From the NCBI GenBank assembly GCA_028277845.1, contig JANQFL010000076.1:1-42248 (forward strand): DNA of 42,248 nucleotides. Direction: 5' to 3'. The translations under genes were made by a program, and so were the position numbers. Under the pieces are notes generated by a model, which made no database searches, had not been told where the DNA came from, and saw only the letters and a program-made list of their open reading frames with translations. Positions 26,540-34,274 of the stretch are shown piece after piece; position 1 is the first letter of the stretch, and every line of letters starts with the position of its first letter. Source of the stretch: Sneathiellales bacterium. GTDB lineage: Bacteria; Pseudomonadota; Alphaproteobacteria; JANQFL01.

Positions 26540-27130
26540 ATGTTCGATCTGGATAAACCCTCATTTCTGTCCGCCAAGCTGGGTCGGCGGCAAGCCTTGC
26601 AGCGCGCCGCACACCTGACGCTGTCGGGCGCCGCCGTGGCGCTGCTGGCCGGCAAGGATGCCCTGGCGGCCGATCACAGCGCGATGAAGGGCTCGGCCGA
26701 GCAGGACGTGCGCATCCTCAACACCGCACTGGGCGCCGAACAGGAAGCCGTCGCGGCCTATCAGGCCGGCGCCGAATGCGGGCTGTTGCGCAAGCCCACG
26801 CTGGGTCTGGCGGTTCAGTTTCAGGGCCATCACAAGGAACACGCCGACGCCCTGGCCGCCACCGTCAGCAAACTGGGCGGGACGCCGGTTGCGCCGAAAC
26901 GGGACTACGGCTTTCCGGTCTCTTCGTTGAAGTCGGAAAAGGACGTCCTGCAATTTGCCGCCGGCCTGGAGAAGGGTGCAGTCAGCGCCTATCTCGGCGC
27001 CGTGCCGATATTCGCCGACCGTGAACTGGCCAAGGTCGCCGCGTCGATCCTGGGGGACGAAGCCATGCACTGGGCCGTACTGCGCTACGCTCTCGGCGAA
27101 AACCCGGTGCCGTCCGCATTCGTGTCCTGA
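26540..27130 (+). CDS. Exported ferritin-like domain protein
   Basis: 196 residues; ATG preceded by a strong GGAGGTGACG SD. The N-terminus has R-R-Q-A-L-Q-R-A-A followed by a hydrophobic run and A-L-A-A-D, a Tat-like signal (twin Arg, though not a perfect consensus) with likely cleavage after the Ala-rich end. The mature part is a four-helix bundle of the Ferritin_2/DUF4439-like type, with Glu/His ligand candidates in L-G-A-E-Q-E-A-V-A-A-Y, F-Q-G-H-H-K-E-H-A-D-A-L, G-L-E-K-G-A-V-S-A-Y and G-D-E-A-M-H-W. A periplasmic di-iron or Mn role is likely but not shown. It follows the sigma factor by 130 bp and may be its target. Confidence 0.85.
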   Translation: MFDLDKPSFLSAKLGRRQALQRAAHLTLSGAAVALLAGKDALAADHSAMKGSAEQDVRILNTALGAEQEAVAAYQAGAECGLLRKPTLGLAVQFQGHHKEHADALAATVSKLGGTPVAPKRDYGFPVSSLKSEKDVLQFAAGLEKGAVSAYLGAVPIFADRELAKVAASILGDEAMHWAVLRYALGENPVPSAFVS

Positions 27131-27194
27131 GTCCCGAACCCAGTCGCGTTCGGGACGCCGGCTCCCGGTGCTTGTGCCCCATCCCGGGAGCCGG
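27131..27194. repeat. Two tandem stem-loops between the ferritin-like and cytochrome genes
   Basis: Hairpin 1: GTCCCGAAC (27131-27139) with GTTCGGGAC (27148-27156), 9 bp and an 8-nt loop, starting right after the stop codon. Hairpin 2: CCGGCTCCCGG (27158-27168) with CCGGGAGCCGG (27184-27194), 11 bp and a 15-nt loop. Neither has a T-tract on either strand, so they may stabilise or process the mRNA or act as Rho-dependent pause sites. Confidence 0.65.
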
Positions 27195-27232
27195 TACTCG
27201 AATCGAGCAATCCATCCAACGAGTTCCGCGTC

Positions 27233-27628
27233 ATGACTTCCCGTTTCCTGGCCGCACTGTTTACAACCGTTGTTGCCTTCACCGGCACGACAGCCGCATC
27301 CCGGCCGCAAGGCGACGCCGCGCGGGGCGCGCAGATCTACGAACGCTGCATCGCGTGCCACGCCCTGAAGCGCAACCGGACCGGTCCGAAACATTGCGGC
27401 ATTTTCGGCCGCCGGGCGGGTGGCGTCGCGGGCTTCGACTATTCCGACGCCATGGCCGCATCCGGCACCGTGTGGGACAGTGAAAGCCTCGACCGTTTTC
27501 TCGAAGCGCCGATGGATGCCGTTCCCGGAACATCCATGGGTTACGATGGCGTCAAGGTGCCGCAGGACCGCGCCGACCTGATCGCCTATCTGCAAAGCGC
27601 CACGGCCGACAGCCCATTGTGCCGCTGA
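27233..27628 (+). CDS. Small class I cytochrome c
   Basis: 131 residues with a signal peptide (L-A-A-L-F-T-T-V-V-A-F-T-G, cleavage near T-A-A). The haem-binding motif is C-I-A-C-H and the distal Met ligand sits in V-P-G-T-S-M-G-Y. Cytochrome c2-like signatures G-P-x-x-C-G-I-F-G-R-R-A-G and F-D-Y-S-D-A-M are present. It acts as a periplasmic electron carrier. It lies about 100 bp after the ferritin-like gene, from which two strong hairpins separate it, and converges with the aminotransferase. The same GRRAG/Y-S-x-A pattern recurs in the cytochrome domain at 40030-41349. Confidence 0.92.
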   Translation: MTSRFLAALFTTVVAFTGTTAASRPQGDAARGAQIYERCIACHALKRNRTGPKHCGIFGRRAGGVAGFDYSDAMAASGTVWDSESLDRFLEAPMDAVPGTSMGYDGVKVPQDRADLIAYLQSATADSPLCR

Positions 27629-27643
27629 CGGCCGCGCCCGACC

Positions 27644-29023
27644 CTAGCCGGCACCCAGCTCCTTCGCCGTCGCGTCGAGCGCCGTGCGCGCCACCTCGAC
27701 CAGCGCGTCGATCTCGTCCGGCTCGATGGTCAAGGGCGGCGACATCACCATGGTATCGCCGCAGGCGCGCATGACCGCGTTGTTGGCGAAGCAGTGATCG
27801 CGGCAGATGGTGCCGGCCCGGCCGGCCGGTTCGAACCGCGTCCGCGCCGCCTTGTCGGCGACCAGTTCATAGGCGCCCAGCAATCCGACCGACCGGACTT
27901 CACCGACCAACGGGTGATCGGCCAGCCGCTGCAGCGCCTTCGCCAGATGCGGGCCGGTGACGTCGCGCACTTTTTCCACCAAACCCTCGCGGCGAATGAT
28001 TTCGATGTTCTTGAGGGCGACGGCGCACGCGGCGGGATGACCGGAGTAGGTGTAGCCGTGAGCAAACTCGCCGTCTTCGTCGCGAAACGCGCCGGCCACC
28101 CTGGCGCCGACCCCGACCGCCGAAATCGGCAGATAGCCAGACGACAGGCCCTTGGCCATGGGAATAAGGTCGGGTTCGATGCCGAAGGTTTCGTGGCCGA
28201 ACCAACTGCCGGTCCGGCCGAAGCCGCAGATCACTTCATCGCACACCAGCAGCACATCGTATTTCCGGCAGATCCGATTGATCTCGGGCCAGTAATTGTC
28301 GGGTGGAATCACGACGCCGCCCGCGCCCTGGACCGGCTCGCCGATGAACGCGGCCACGTTCTCGGGACCCAGTTCCAGGATCTTGTCCTCCAGCGCCTGG
28401 GCCGCCTTGAGGCCGAATGCCTCGCGGTCCATGTCGCCGCCCTCGCTGAACCAGTGGGGCTGCATGATGTGCTCGAACCCCGGCAGGGGCAGTCCGAGCT
28501 GTTCATGCATGCCGGCCATGCCGCCCAGGCTGGCGGCCACCACGGTCGAGCCGTGATAGCCGTTCCAGCGGCTGATGAAGACGCTCTTTTCCGGCTTGCC
28601 CTTGAGCGCCCAGTAGCGCCGCACCAGGCGATAGACCGTGTCGTTGGCTTCGGACCCCGAGTTGTTGAAGAAAATCATGTCGAAGCCGTCGGGCAGCAGC
28701 TTGGACAGTTCCCCCGCCAGCTCGGCCGTCGGCGGCGTGGTCGTCTTGAAGAAGGTGTTGTAGTACGGCAGGTGGACCATCTGGTCGTAGGCCGCCTTGG
28801 CCAGTTCCTCGCGGCCGTACCCCACATTGACGCACCACAGGCCGGCCATGCCGTCCAATATCTTGTTGCCGTCGGCGTCCCAGACGTAACAGCCGTCCGC
28901 CCGGGTGATGATGCGGCTGCCGCCTTCGCCGGTCAGCGCCTTGTGGTCGGTAAACGGATGCAGGTGGTGGGCGGAATCGAGTTCGCGCAGGGCGTCTTTA
29001 TCGTAGTTCTTCAGGGCGGTCAT
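27644..29023 (-). CDS. Class III aminotransferase (putrescine/beta-alanine:pyruvate type)
   Basis: 459 residues, full length, ATG with AAGGAG 8 nt upstream. PLP fold type I, class III motifs: N-S-G-S-E-A-N-D (121-128, phosphate cup), W-N-G-Y-H-G-S-T, V-C-D262-E-V-I-C-G-F-G-R-T-G (pyridine N ligand) and A-K291-G-L-S-S-G-Y-L-P (Schiff-base Lys). Closest in pattern to SpuC/YgjG-like putrescine and omega-amino-acid:pyruvate transaminases. The nearby PuuB-like oxidase supports a role in polyamine or amino-acid catabolism. Exact substrate uncertain. Confidence 0.9.
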   Translation of the reverse strand: MTALKNYDKDALRELDSAHHLHPFTDHKALTGEGGSRIITRADGCYVWDADGNKILDGMAGLWCVNVGYGREELAKAAYDQMVHLPYYNTFFKTTTPPTAELAGELSKLLPDGFDMIFFNNSGSEANDTVYRLVRRYWALKGKPEKSVFISRWNGYHGSTVVAASLGGMAGMHEQLGLPLPGFEHIMQPHWFSEGGDMDREAFGLKAAQALEDKILELGPENVAAFIGEPVQGAGGVVIPPDNYWPEINRICRKYDVLLVCDEVICGFGRTGSWFGHETFGIEPDLIPMAKGLSSGYLPISAVGVGARVAGAFRDEDGEFAHGYTYSGHPAACAVALKNIEIIRREGLVEKVRDVTGPHLAKALQRLADHPLVGEVRSVGLLGAYELVADKAARTRFEPAGRAGTICRDHCFANNAVMRACGDTMVMSPPLTIEPDEIDALVEVARTALDATAKELGAG

Positions 29024-29176
29024 GGTTCAATTCTCCTTGCAACGGAATGGTCGTCGGGGGTCTTGGGCTTCCGTTTGCAAGTCAGGGGTTGAAGCCGATC
29101 CGGGCACACAGAATGAGCAGCACCCGCAGCCGGCTCGGCACGCGCGGCAGTTCGTTCATGGTTTCATACTTAGCAT

Positions 29177-30217
29177 TCATGCCCGGTCTTCCAATCCCAT
29201 GTGCCGCCGCACGCGCCGGCGGGTGTCGTCGTCATAGGTCGGCGCGTCCGCCGCCAGGACCGACGCGACGGTATCGCGGACCGGTTCCAACGCCGGATGT
29301 TTCAATGATCGCTCCAGCAGCCGCATGACCCGCGGGATGTGCCCGAGATATACATCCTTGCCGTCCCGCGCCCACAGCCGGACGAAGATACCGGCCACCT
29401 TGCAGTGACGCTGCGCGCCGAGGATGGCGTACCAGGTATCGAAGGCGGCACTGTCCATTTCCGGGAACGCATCGCAATAGCGCGCCAGCATGGCCGCCGT
29501 CAGGTCGTCGGGCACATCGCGCCGGGCGTCTTCCAGCAGCGAGACCACGTCGTAGGCGGGCGCGCCGATGACGCCGTCCTGAAAATCCAGCAGGCCACAT
29601 GCCGCCGCCCCCTGGCGGCCTTCCAGCAGCATCAGGTTGTCGACATGGTAGTCGCGCAGGACCAGGGTCGGTTCCATCACGGGCGCTGCGTCCAGCACGG
29701 TGTTCCAAGCCGAAAGATACGTCGTGCGAAACGGCGGAACGTCCATATCCGTGCCGAGGGCGGGCACATACCAGTCGGGCAACAGGCCGGCTTCCTCGAG
29801 CAGCCTGCTGCGGTCGTACGGCGGAACGCCGACATCCGCGGCCTCGGCGTGACGGTGCAGGTCGATCAGGGCGTCGACGGCCAACGTGTACAGGGCCTCC
29901 TCCGACGCGCCGTTACGCAGGAGACGGGTGTATGTGTCATCGCCGAAGTCCTCGATCAGAACGAGACCGTTGGTACCGTCGACGGCATAGATCTGCGGCG
30001 CGCTCAGACCGAGCCGGCAGAGGTGCCGGGCGACCGTCACATACGGACCGGAGTCTTCCTTGTCCGGCGGCGCGTCCATGAGCAGGCGTGACTCGCCGTC
30101 CCGGGTCAGCCGGAAATAACGGCGGAACGAGGCGTCGGCCGGCAACGCATCCACGGACGCGTCGCCCCAGCCGTTCTCGGCCAGGAACCGTTGCCGTATC
30201 TCGTCCCTTTCGCTCAT
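29177..30217 (-). CDS. APH-fold kinase (COG3178, AmgK-like)
   Basis: 346 residues from ATG 30217 (the frame extends to 30379 but that part is non-family). Aminoglycoside phosphotransferase fold: A-D-A-S-F-R-R-Y-F-R at the N-lobe, catalytic loop L-R-D-Y-H-V-D-N-L-M-L and metal-binding L-L-D-F-Q-D-G-V-I-G-A-P-A-Y-D. The D-Y-H-x-x-N-L-M and L-D-F-Q-D signatures mark the COG3178 group, which includes AmgK, the anomeric N-acetylmuramate/glucosamine kinase of peptidoglycan recycling. The usual partners (murU, tsaE) are not adjacent, so a different substrate is possible. It is upstream of, and co-directional with, the aminotransferase. Confidence 0.8.
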   Translation of the reverse strand: MSERDEIRQRFLAENGWGDASVDALPADASFRRYFRLTRDGESRLLMDAPPDKEDSGPYVTVARHLCRLGLSAPQIYAVDGTNGLVLIEDFGDDTYTRLLRNGASEEALYTLAVDALIDLHRHAEAADVGVPPYDRSRLLEEAGLLPDWYVPALGTDMDVPPFRTTYLSAWNTVLDAAPVMEPTLVLRDYHVDNLMLLEGRQGAAACGLLDFQDGVIGAPAYDVVSLLEDARRDVPDDLTAAMLARYCDAFPEMDSAAFDTWYAILGAQRHCKVAGIFVRLWARDGKDVYLGHIPRVMRLLERSLKHPALEPVRDTVASVLAADAPTYDDDTRRRVRRHMGLEDRA

Positions 30218-30331
30218 TGATCGCTCACGTTCCTTGCCATCGCCCGATGCGGCGGCATCATAACAACTTGCACCGTCAAGAAAACGCCGGCCACGCAAAT
30301 GTCTTGCCCTCGTCCAGTGGCAACACGACAT

Positions 30332-30352
30332 GTGTCCGCATACGCCGGACAC
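30332..30352. promoter_or_regulatory. Inverted repeat between divergent kinase and oxidase genes
   Basis: GTGTCCG (30332-30338) and CGGACAC (30346-30352): 7-bp perfect arms, 7-nt spacer. It is in the 185-bp divergent promoter region between the APH-type kinase and the PuuB-like oxidase, suiting an operator that controls one or both. Confidence 0.45.
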
Positions 30353-30402
30353 GACGATGATATTGTATTTTTTCCGCAATTTATACTATCTTAAGATCGC
30401 CG

Positions 30403-31752
30403 ATGAAATCCAGCCTGACCCATCCTTCCGCCTACGATCCGACCATCCCGGTCGGAAGTTATTGGCAGGAATCGGCGCCCTCCGCCCGGTCGACGTTCGC
30501 CCCGTTATCCGGTGACGCGCACTGTACGGTGGCGGTGATCGGTGGCGGTTACACCGGCCTGTCGACGGCCTTGCATCTGGCGCGCGACCACGGCATCGGC
30601 GTGCGGGTGCTGGAAGCGGGCGCGCCGGGCTGGGCCGCCTCGGGCCGCAATGGCGGCTTCTGTTGCCTTGGCTCCTCGGGGCTCGGTTACCAGGCACTGA
30701 TCCGCCGCTACGGCCTGGACGAAACCCGGCGCTTCTTCGACGCGCAGATCGACTCGGTGGACCTGGTCCGGCAATTGGCGGCCAGCGAAAACATAGACAT
30801 CCAGGCCAGCGGAGACGGCGAACTGGCCCTGGCCCACAAGCCGAACCGCTTCGAACATATGAAATCGGAGCGGGACTTCCTGGCCGAAACGTTCGGGTTC
30901 GAGACCACCCTGTTGGAACCGGACGCATTGAAGGAACGCGGCCTGCACGGTCCCAAGTTCCACGGCGGCAAGCTCAATCCGGCCGGCTTCGGCCTGCATC
31001 CCATGCGCTATGCCCGCGGTCTGGCCGACGCCGCCGTCCAACGCGGCGCCACGGTGCACGGCCGGTCGGCGGTCACCGCGTGGCAGCGCGAGGGCAACCG
31101 GCATCGCCTGATCACCGACAGCGGTTCCGTGACGGCGGACCGTGTGGTGGTCGCCACCAACGGCTACACCCGCGAGGATCTTCACGCGGGTTTGCACGGC
31201 CGCATCATGCCGGTGCTGACCAACATCGTCGTCACCCGCCCGCTCACCGGTGCCGAACGGGCGGCGCAGGGTTGGACGGACACGACCATGGCGTTCGACA
31301 GCCGCAACCTGCTGCACTATTTCCGACTCCTGCCCGATGGCCGCTTCCTGTTCGGCGGCCGCGGCGGCCTGGACGCCCGGCCCCAAAGCGCCGCCCCCAT
31401 GCGCGCCCGGCTGGAGCGGGAACTTCGAGAACTGTTCCCGGCGTGGCGGACCGTCGAGACGACCCACTTCTGGCGCGGCTACGCCAACCTGGCCGCCGAC
31501 TTCGTTCCGCACATCGGGCCCCTCCCCGACGACGGTACCGTGTTTGTCGGCCTGGCCTATCACGGCAACGGCGTCGCCATGGGCACCTGGGCCGGCCGGG
31601 CCCTGGCCGGGCTGGCGGCCGGCGCCGCGCGGACACACGACCTGCCTGCCGTCGTATCCCGTCCGCTGCCGCGCTTCCCCATGCCGGTGCTGCGCACGGC
31701 GTACTGGAAGGCCGCGTATGTAGCCCTCGGCGCGATCGATCGTTGGCTGTAA
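30403..31752 (+). CDS. FAD-dependent oxidoreductase, gamma-glutamylputrescine oxidase-like (PuuB/OrdL)
   Basis: 449 residues, DAO superfamily. The N-terminal S-Y-W-Q-E-S is typical of PuuB/OrdL. FAD motifs: V-I-G-G-G-Y-T-G-L-S-T-A-L-H-L-A (about 44-59), W-A-A-S-G-R-N-G-G-F and a C-terminal G-L-A-Y-H-G-N-G-V-A-M-G-T. Length fits the family. It oxidises a secondary amine such as gamma-glutamylputrescine with O2 or an acceptor. Neighbouring aminotransferase and GntR genes support amine catabolism, but no gamma-glutamylputrescine synthetase (puuA) is in the window. It has no evident SD and an AT-rich upstream (TATTGTATTTTTTCC). It converges with the GntR gene, 3 nt apart. Confidence 0.87.
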   Translation: MKSSLTHPSAYDPTIPVGSYWQESAPSARSTFAPLSGDAHCTVAVIGGGYTGLSTALHLARDHGIGVRVLEAGAPGWAASGRNGGFCCLGSSGLGYQALIRRYGLDETRRFFDAQIDSVDLVRQLAASENIDIQASGDGELALAHKPNRFEHMKSERDFLAETFGFETTLLEPDALKERGLHGPKFHGGKLNPAGFGLHPMRYARGLADAAVQRGATVHGRSAVTAWQREGNRHRLITDSGSVTADRVVVATNGYTREDLHAGLHGRIMPVLTNIVVTRPLTGAERAAQGWTDTTMAFDSRNLLHYFRLLPDGRFLFGGRGGLDARPQSAAPMRARLERELRELFPAWRTVETTHFWRGYANLAADFVPHIGPLPDDGTVFVGLAYHGNGVAMGTWAGRALAGLAAGAARTHDLPAVVSRPLPRFPMPVLRTAYWKAAYVALGAIDRWL

Positions 31753-31755
31753 TTT

Positions 31756-32691
31756 TTAGGAATCCGAGAATGTCGGGCGCACATCGCGGGAGACGATGAT
31801 GTGCTCGCGCATCAGCGCGGCGGCCTTGTCGCGCGCACCGGCTTCGATGGCGTCGAGGATCTGCAGGTGTTCGCGCGCCGATTCCTTCCAGCGGTCGCGT
31901 TCGTCTTCGTGCTGATAATCGCTCAGGCGGCGGATGCGGTTTTGCTGATGAATGGTCTCGGCGAAAAACTGGTTGCCCGAACAGGCGCCGATGACGTCGT
32001 GAAAGTCGGCGTCCAGATCGATCAGCCGGCCGACGCTGGCGGTGTAGACGGCGCCGTCGACCAGTTCTTCGTGCAACCGGCGCATCTGCCGGAAACGTTC
32101 GGGATCGGGTGTGAAGCCCGGTTCCAGAATGGCCGCCGGTTCGATCAGCATGCGGAACCGGTAGCTGTCCTCGTAGGCGCGGGCGTCGTTCAGGGAGGCG
32201 CGGAAGCGCCAGCCCTGTCCGGCGCTGCGTTCGATCAGGCCTTCCTCGCTGAGCCGGTTGACCACCCGGCTGATCAGCGACCGGTTGGCGTCGTAGCGCC
32301 GGATCAGCGACGTGACGGTGAACTGCCCGTTCAGGGCGCCGGAGAAATAGTCCTGGGCGATGGTGATGAACAGCTTGTCCTCGTCGACCGATGGCATGTC
32401 GATCAGACCCGGATCGAGCGACCGTCCCGGCATGGACAGAAAGTAACCCTGATTGCTGGCGTATCGCACAACATCGCGGGCGGCCAGCAGTTTCAATGCG
32501 CTGCGGACGGGCGAGCGCGATACGCCGAACTGATCGGCCAGGGCCTGCTCGGCCAGATGCTGGCCTTCCTCGAATTCGTGAACCTGCACGAAATCGACGA
32601 TCTGCCGCGCCAGGTCGACATGGGACTTTCGAATGGTACGCAACGGCCTCGCCTGCTTTGCTGCACGTGTTTGCCGGACAACCCCGATCAA
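31756..32691 (-). CDS. GntR-family regulator with two winged helices and an FCD-type sensor domain
   Basis: 311 residues from a TTG start (other starts within 60 nt are possible). The first winged helix (about 25-82) is the GntR signature: L-A-E-Q-A-L-A-D-Q-F-G-V-S-R-S-P-V-R-S-A-L-K. A second winged-helix-like stretch follows (about 100-165): L-I-R-R-Y-D-A-N-R-S-L-I-S-R-V-V-N-R-L, then E-G-L-I-E-R. The FCD-like C-terminal domain (about 170-305) carries D-A-D-F-H and R-E-H residues that usually bind metal and carboxylate effectors. The second HTH is unusual for this family. The gene is divergent from the FAD_binding_2 gene, its most likely target. Confidence 0.85.
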   Translation of the reverse strand: MIGVVRQTRAAKQARPLRTIRKSHVDLARQIVDFVQVHEFEEGQHLAEQALADQFGVSRSPVRSALKLLAARDVVRYASNQGYFLSMPGRSLDPGLIDMPSVDEDKLFITIAQDYFSGALNGQFTVTSLIRRYDANRSLISRVVNRLSEEGLIERSAGQGWRFRASLNDARAYEDSYRFRMLIEPAAILEPGFTPDPERFRQMRRLHEELVDGAVYTASVGRLIDLDADFHDVIGACSGNQFFAETIHQQNRIRRLSDYQHEDERDRWKESAREHLQILDAIEAGARDKAAALMREHIIVSRDVRPTFSDS

Positions 32692-32765
32692 CTATGGTAG
32701 CGGCTTCGCACCATCGGACCAATGGATTTGCTGCCATGCCCCCGCACGTCGCCGCACCGGAAAGG

Positions 32766-34136
32766 ATGAAGGCCGATATCACCATGCCCGTTGTCGTCAT
32801 AGGTGCCGGGGCCTGTGGCTTGTGCGCCGCCCTCGCGGCCAGGGAAAACGGTGCCGACGTCCTTGTCCTGGAACGGGACCACCGGCCGGCCGGCAGCACC
32901 GCCTTGTCCACCGGCCTGATCCCCGCCGCCGGAACGAAATTGCAGCGCCGGTTGGGCGTCGATGACTCGCCGGACCGGTTCGCCAATGACATTCAGGCCA
33001 AGGCCAAGCAACAGACCGACCCGCACATGGCGCGCGTCATCGCCGCTGAATCGGGTCCGACCGTGGACTGGCTGATGGACAACCACGGCATCGCCCTGAC
33101 CCTGGTGGACAACTTCCTCTATCCCGGCCATTCGGTTCACCGCATGCACGGCACACCCCATCGCTCGGGCGAGGAGTTGGAGGGCGCGCTGCTGCAGGCG
33201 GCGGCACGCCGGGAGGTCGATATCCTGACGGACGCCCATGTCACGACGTTGTACGCAGACGCGGACAACCGGGTTCACGGCGTCGCGATCACCCGTCCCG
33301 ACGGAACGGCCGAAGACATCGGATGCGATGCGCTGGTATTGGCATGCAATGGGTTCGGCGGTAACCCCGACATGGTGGCGCGGCTGATCCCGGAAATGCG
33401 CGACGCGGTGTATTTCGGCCACACCGGCAACCAGGGCGACGCCCTGGCCTGGGGTGACGCGTTGGGCGCGGCGGCGGCCGATCTGGGGTCCTATCAGGGA
33501 CATGGCTCGGTCGCCCATCCCCACGGCGTGCTGATCATGTGGGGCCTGATGACGGCGGGCGGTATCCAGGTCAACAGCGCGGGCATGCGCTTCGCCGACG
33601 AAACCCGAGGCTATAGCGAGCAGGCGATCGACGTGCTCAATCAACCGGAGCACGTGGCCTGGGACATCTTCGATGCCCGCTGCGAACAAGTGGCGGCCGG
33701 GTTCACGGATTATCAGAACGCCCGTGCGGCCGGCGCCGTGCGGGAGGCCGAAACGCTGGCCGAACTGGCCGCCGTCACCGGTCTGCCCGAAGATGCCTTG
33801 CGGCAAACGCTGGCCGACGTCGCAGCCATGTGCGCCGGCGACCAAGACGACCCCTTGGGACGGGATTTCAGCGGCACCACGCCCCTGGTGCCGCCCTACA
33901 GGGCCGTCCGCGTCACCGGCGCCCTGTTCCACACCCAGGGCGGGCTGGTGGTCGACGAACATGCCCGGGTACTGGACGAAAACGGCCAGGTTCTGCCGAA
34001 TCTGCTGGCCGGCGGCGGCGCGGCCCGGGGCGTGTCCGGACCCTCGCGCTGGGGCTATCTGTCCGGTAACGGGCTTTTGACCGCCACCGTGCTCGGCCGC
34101 TTGGCCGGGCAAACCGCCGCCGCATTGGTCCGTTGA
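32766..34136 (+). CDS. FAD_binding_2 flavoprotein (fumarate reductase/tricarballylate dehydrogenase-like)
   Basis: 456 residues from ATG 32766 (GGAAAGG directly before it; ATG 32735 is an alternative). FAD site: V-V-I-G-A-G-A-C-G-L at residue 8 and a C-terminal G-G-G-A-A-R-G-V-S-G-P-S-R-W-G-Y-L-S-G-N-G-L. The family includes fumarate reductase flavoproteins, TcuA and ketosteroid dehydrogenases, which add or remove hydrogens at an activated C-C bond. No partner iron-sulfur gene adjoins it, so it is probably a soluble single-subunit enzyme. Its divergent GntR neighbour suggests induction by a carboxylate substrate. Confidence 0.85.
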   Translation: MKADITMPVVVIGAGACGLCAALAARENGADVLVLERDHRPAGSTALSTGLIPAAGTKLQRRLGVDDSPDRFANDIQAKAKQQTDPHMARVIAAESGPTVDWLMDNHGIALTLVDNFLYPGHSVHRMHGTPHRSGEELEGALLQAAARREVDILTDAHVTTLYADADNRVHGVAITRPDGTAEDIGCDALVLACNGFGGNPDMVARLIPEMRDAVYFGHTGNQGDALAWGDALGAAAADLGSYQGHGSVAHPHGVLIMWGLMTAGGIQVNSAGMRFADETRGYSEQAIDVLNQPEHVAWDIFDARCEQVAAGFTDYQNARAAGAVREAETLAELAAVTGLPEDALRQTLADVAAMCAGDQDDPLGRDFSGTTPLVPPYRAVRVTGALFHTQGGLVVDEHARVLDENGQVLPNLLAGGGAARGVSGPSRWGYLSGNGLLTATVLGRLAGQTAAALVR

Positions 34137-34138
34137 TT

Positions 34139-34226
34139 GCGATCAAGGCGGAATTCGGCAAAAAACCCGACTCTCGATTAGGGGCGAATTCGCCCCAAAA
34201 GAGTGCTATATGGAATTCTTGATCGC
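34139..34226. promoter_or_regulatory. Nested inverted-repeat structure upstream of moaA
   Basis: Three concentric stems in 88 bases. Outer: GCGATCAA (34139-34146) plus GAATTC (34151-34156) pairs with GAATTC-TTGATCGC (34213-34226), with a 4-nt bulge. Middle: ACTCT (34170-34174) pairs with AGAGT (34200-34204). Inner: the perfect palindrome GGGGCGAATTCGCCCC (34181-34196). It starts 2 nt after the flavoprotein stop and ends 48 nt before moaA, so it could be a 5'-UTR regulatory RNA, an operator or a terminator-like structure. Confidence 0.6.
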
Positions 34227-34274
34227 GGCAAACGGCGCCGGCAAAGCGTCGGCTGTGGTCGGGAGGATGTGTCG

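Noticed and set aside
30505-31638. Long minus-strand frame opposite the PuuB-like oxidase
   Set aside because: Shadow frame. The plus-strand gene has complete FAD motifs and family length.
34139-34226. Known Moco riboswitch
   Set aside because: The inverted repeats are clear, but I could not match the conserved bases of the Moco motif by eye, so it is reported only as an unexplained structure.
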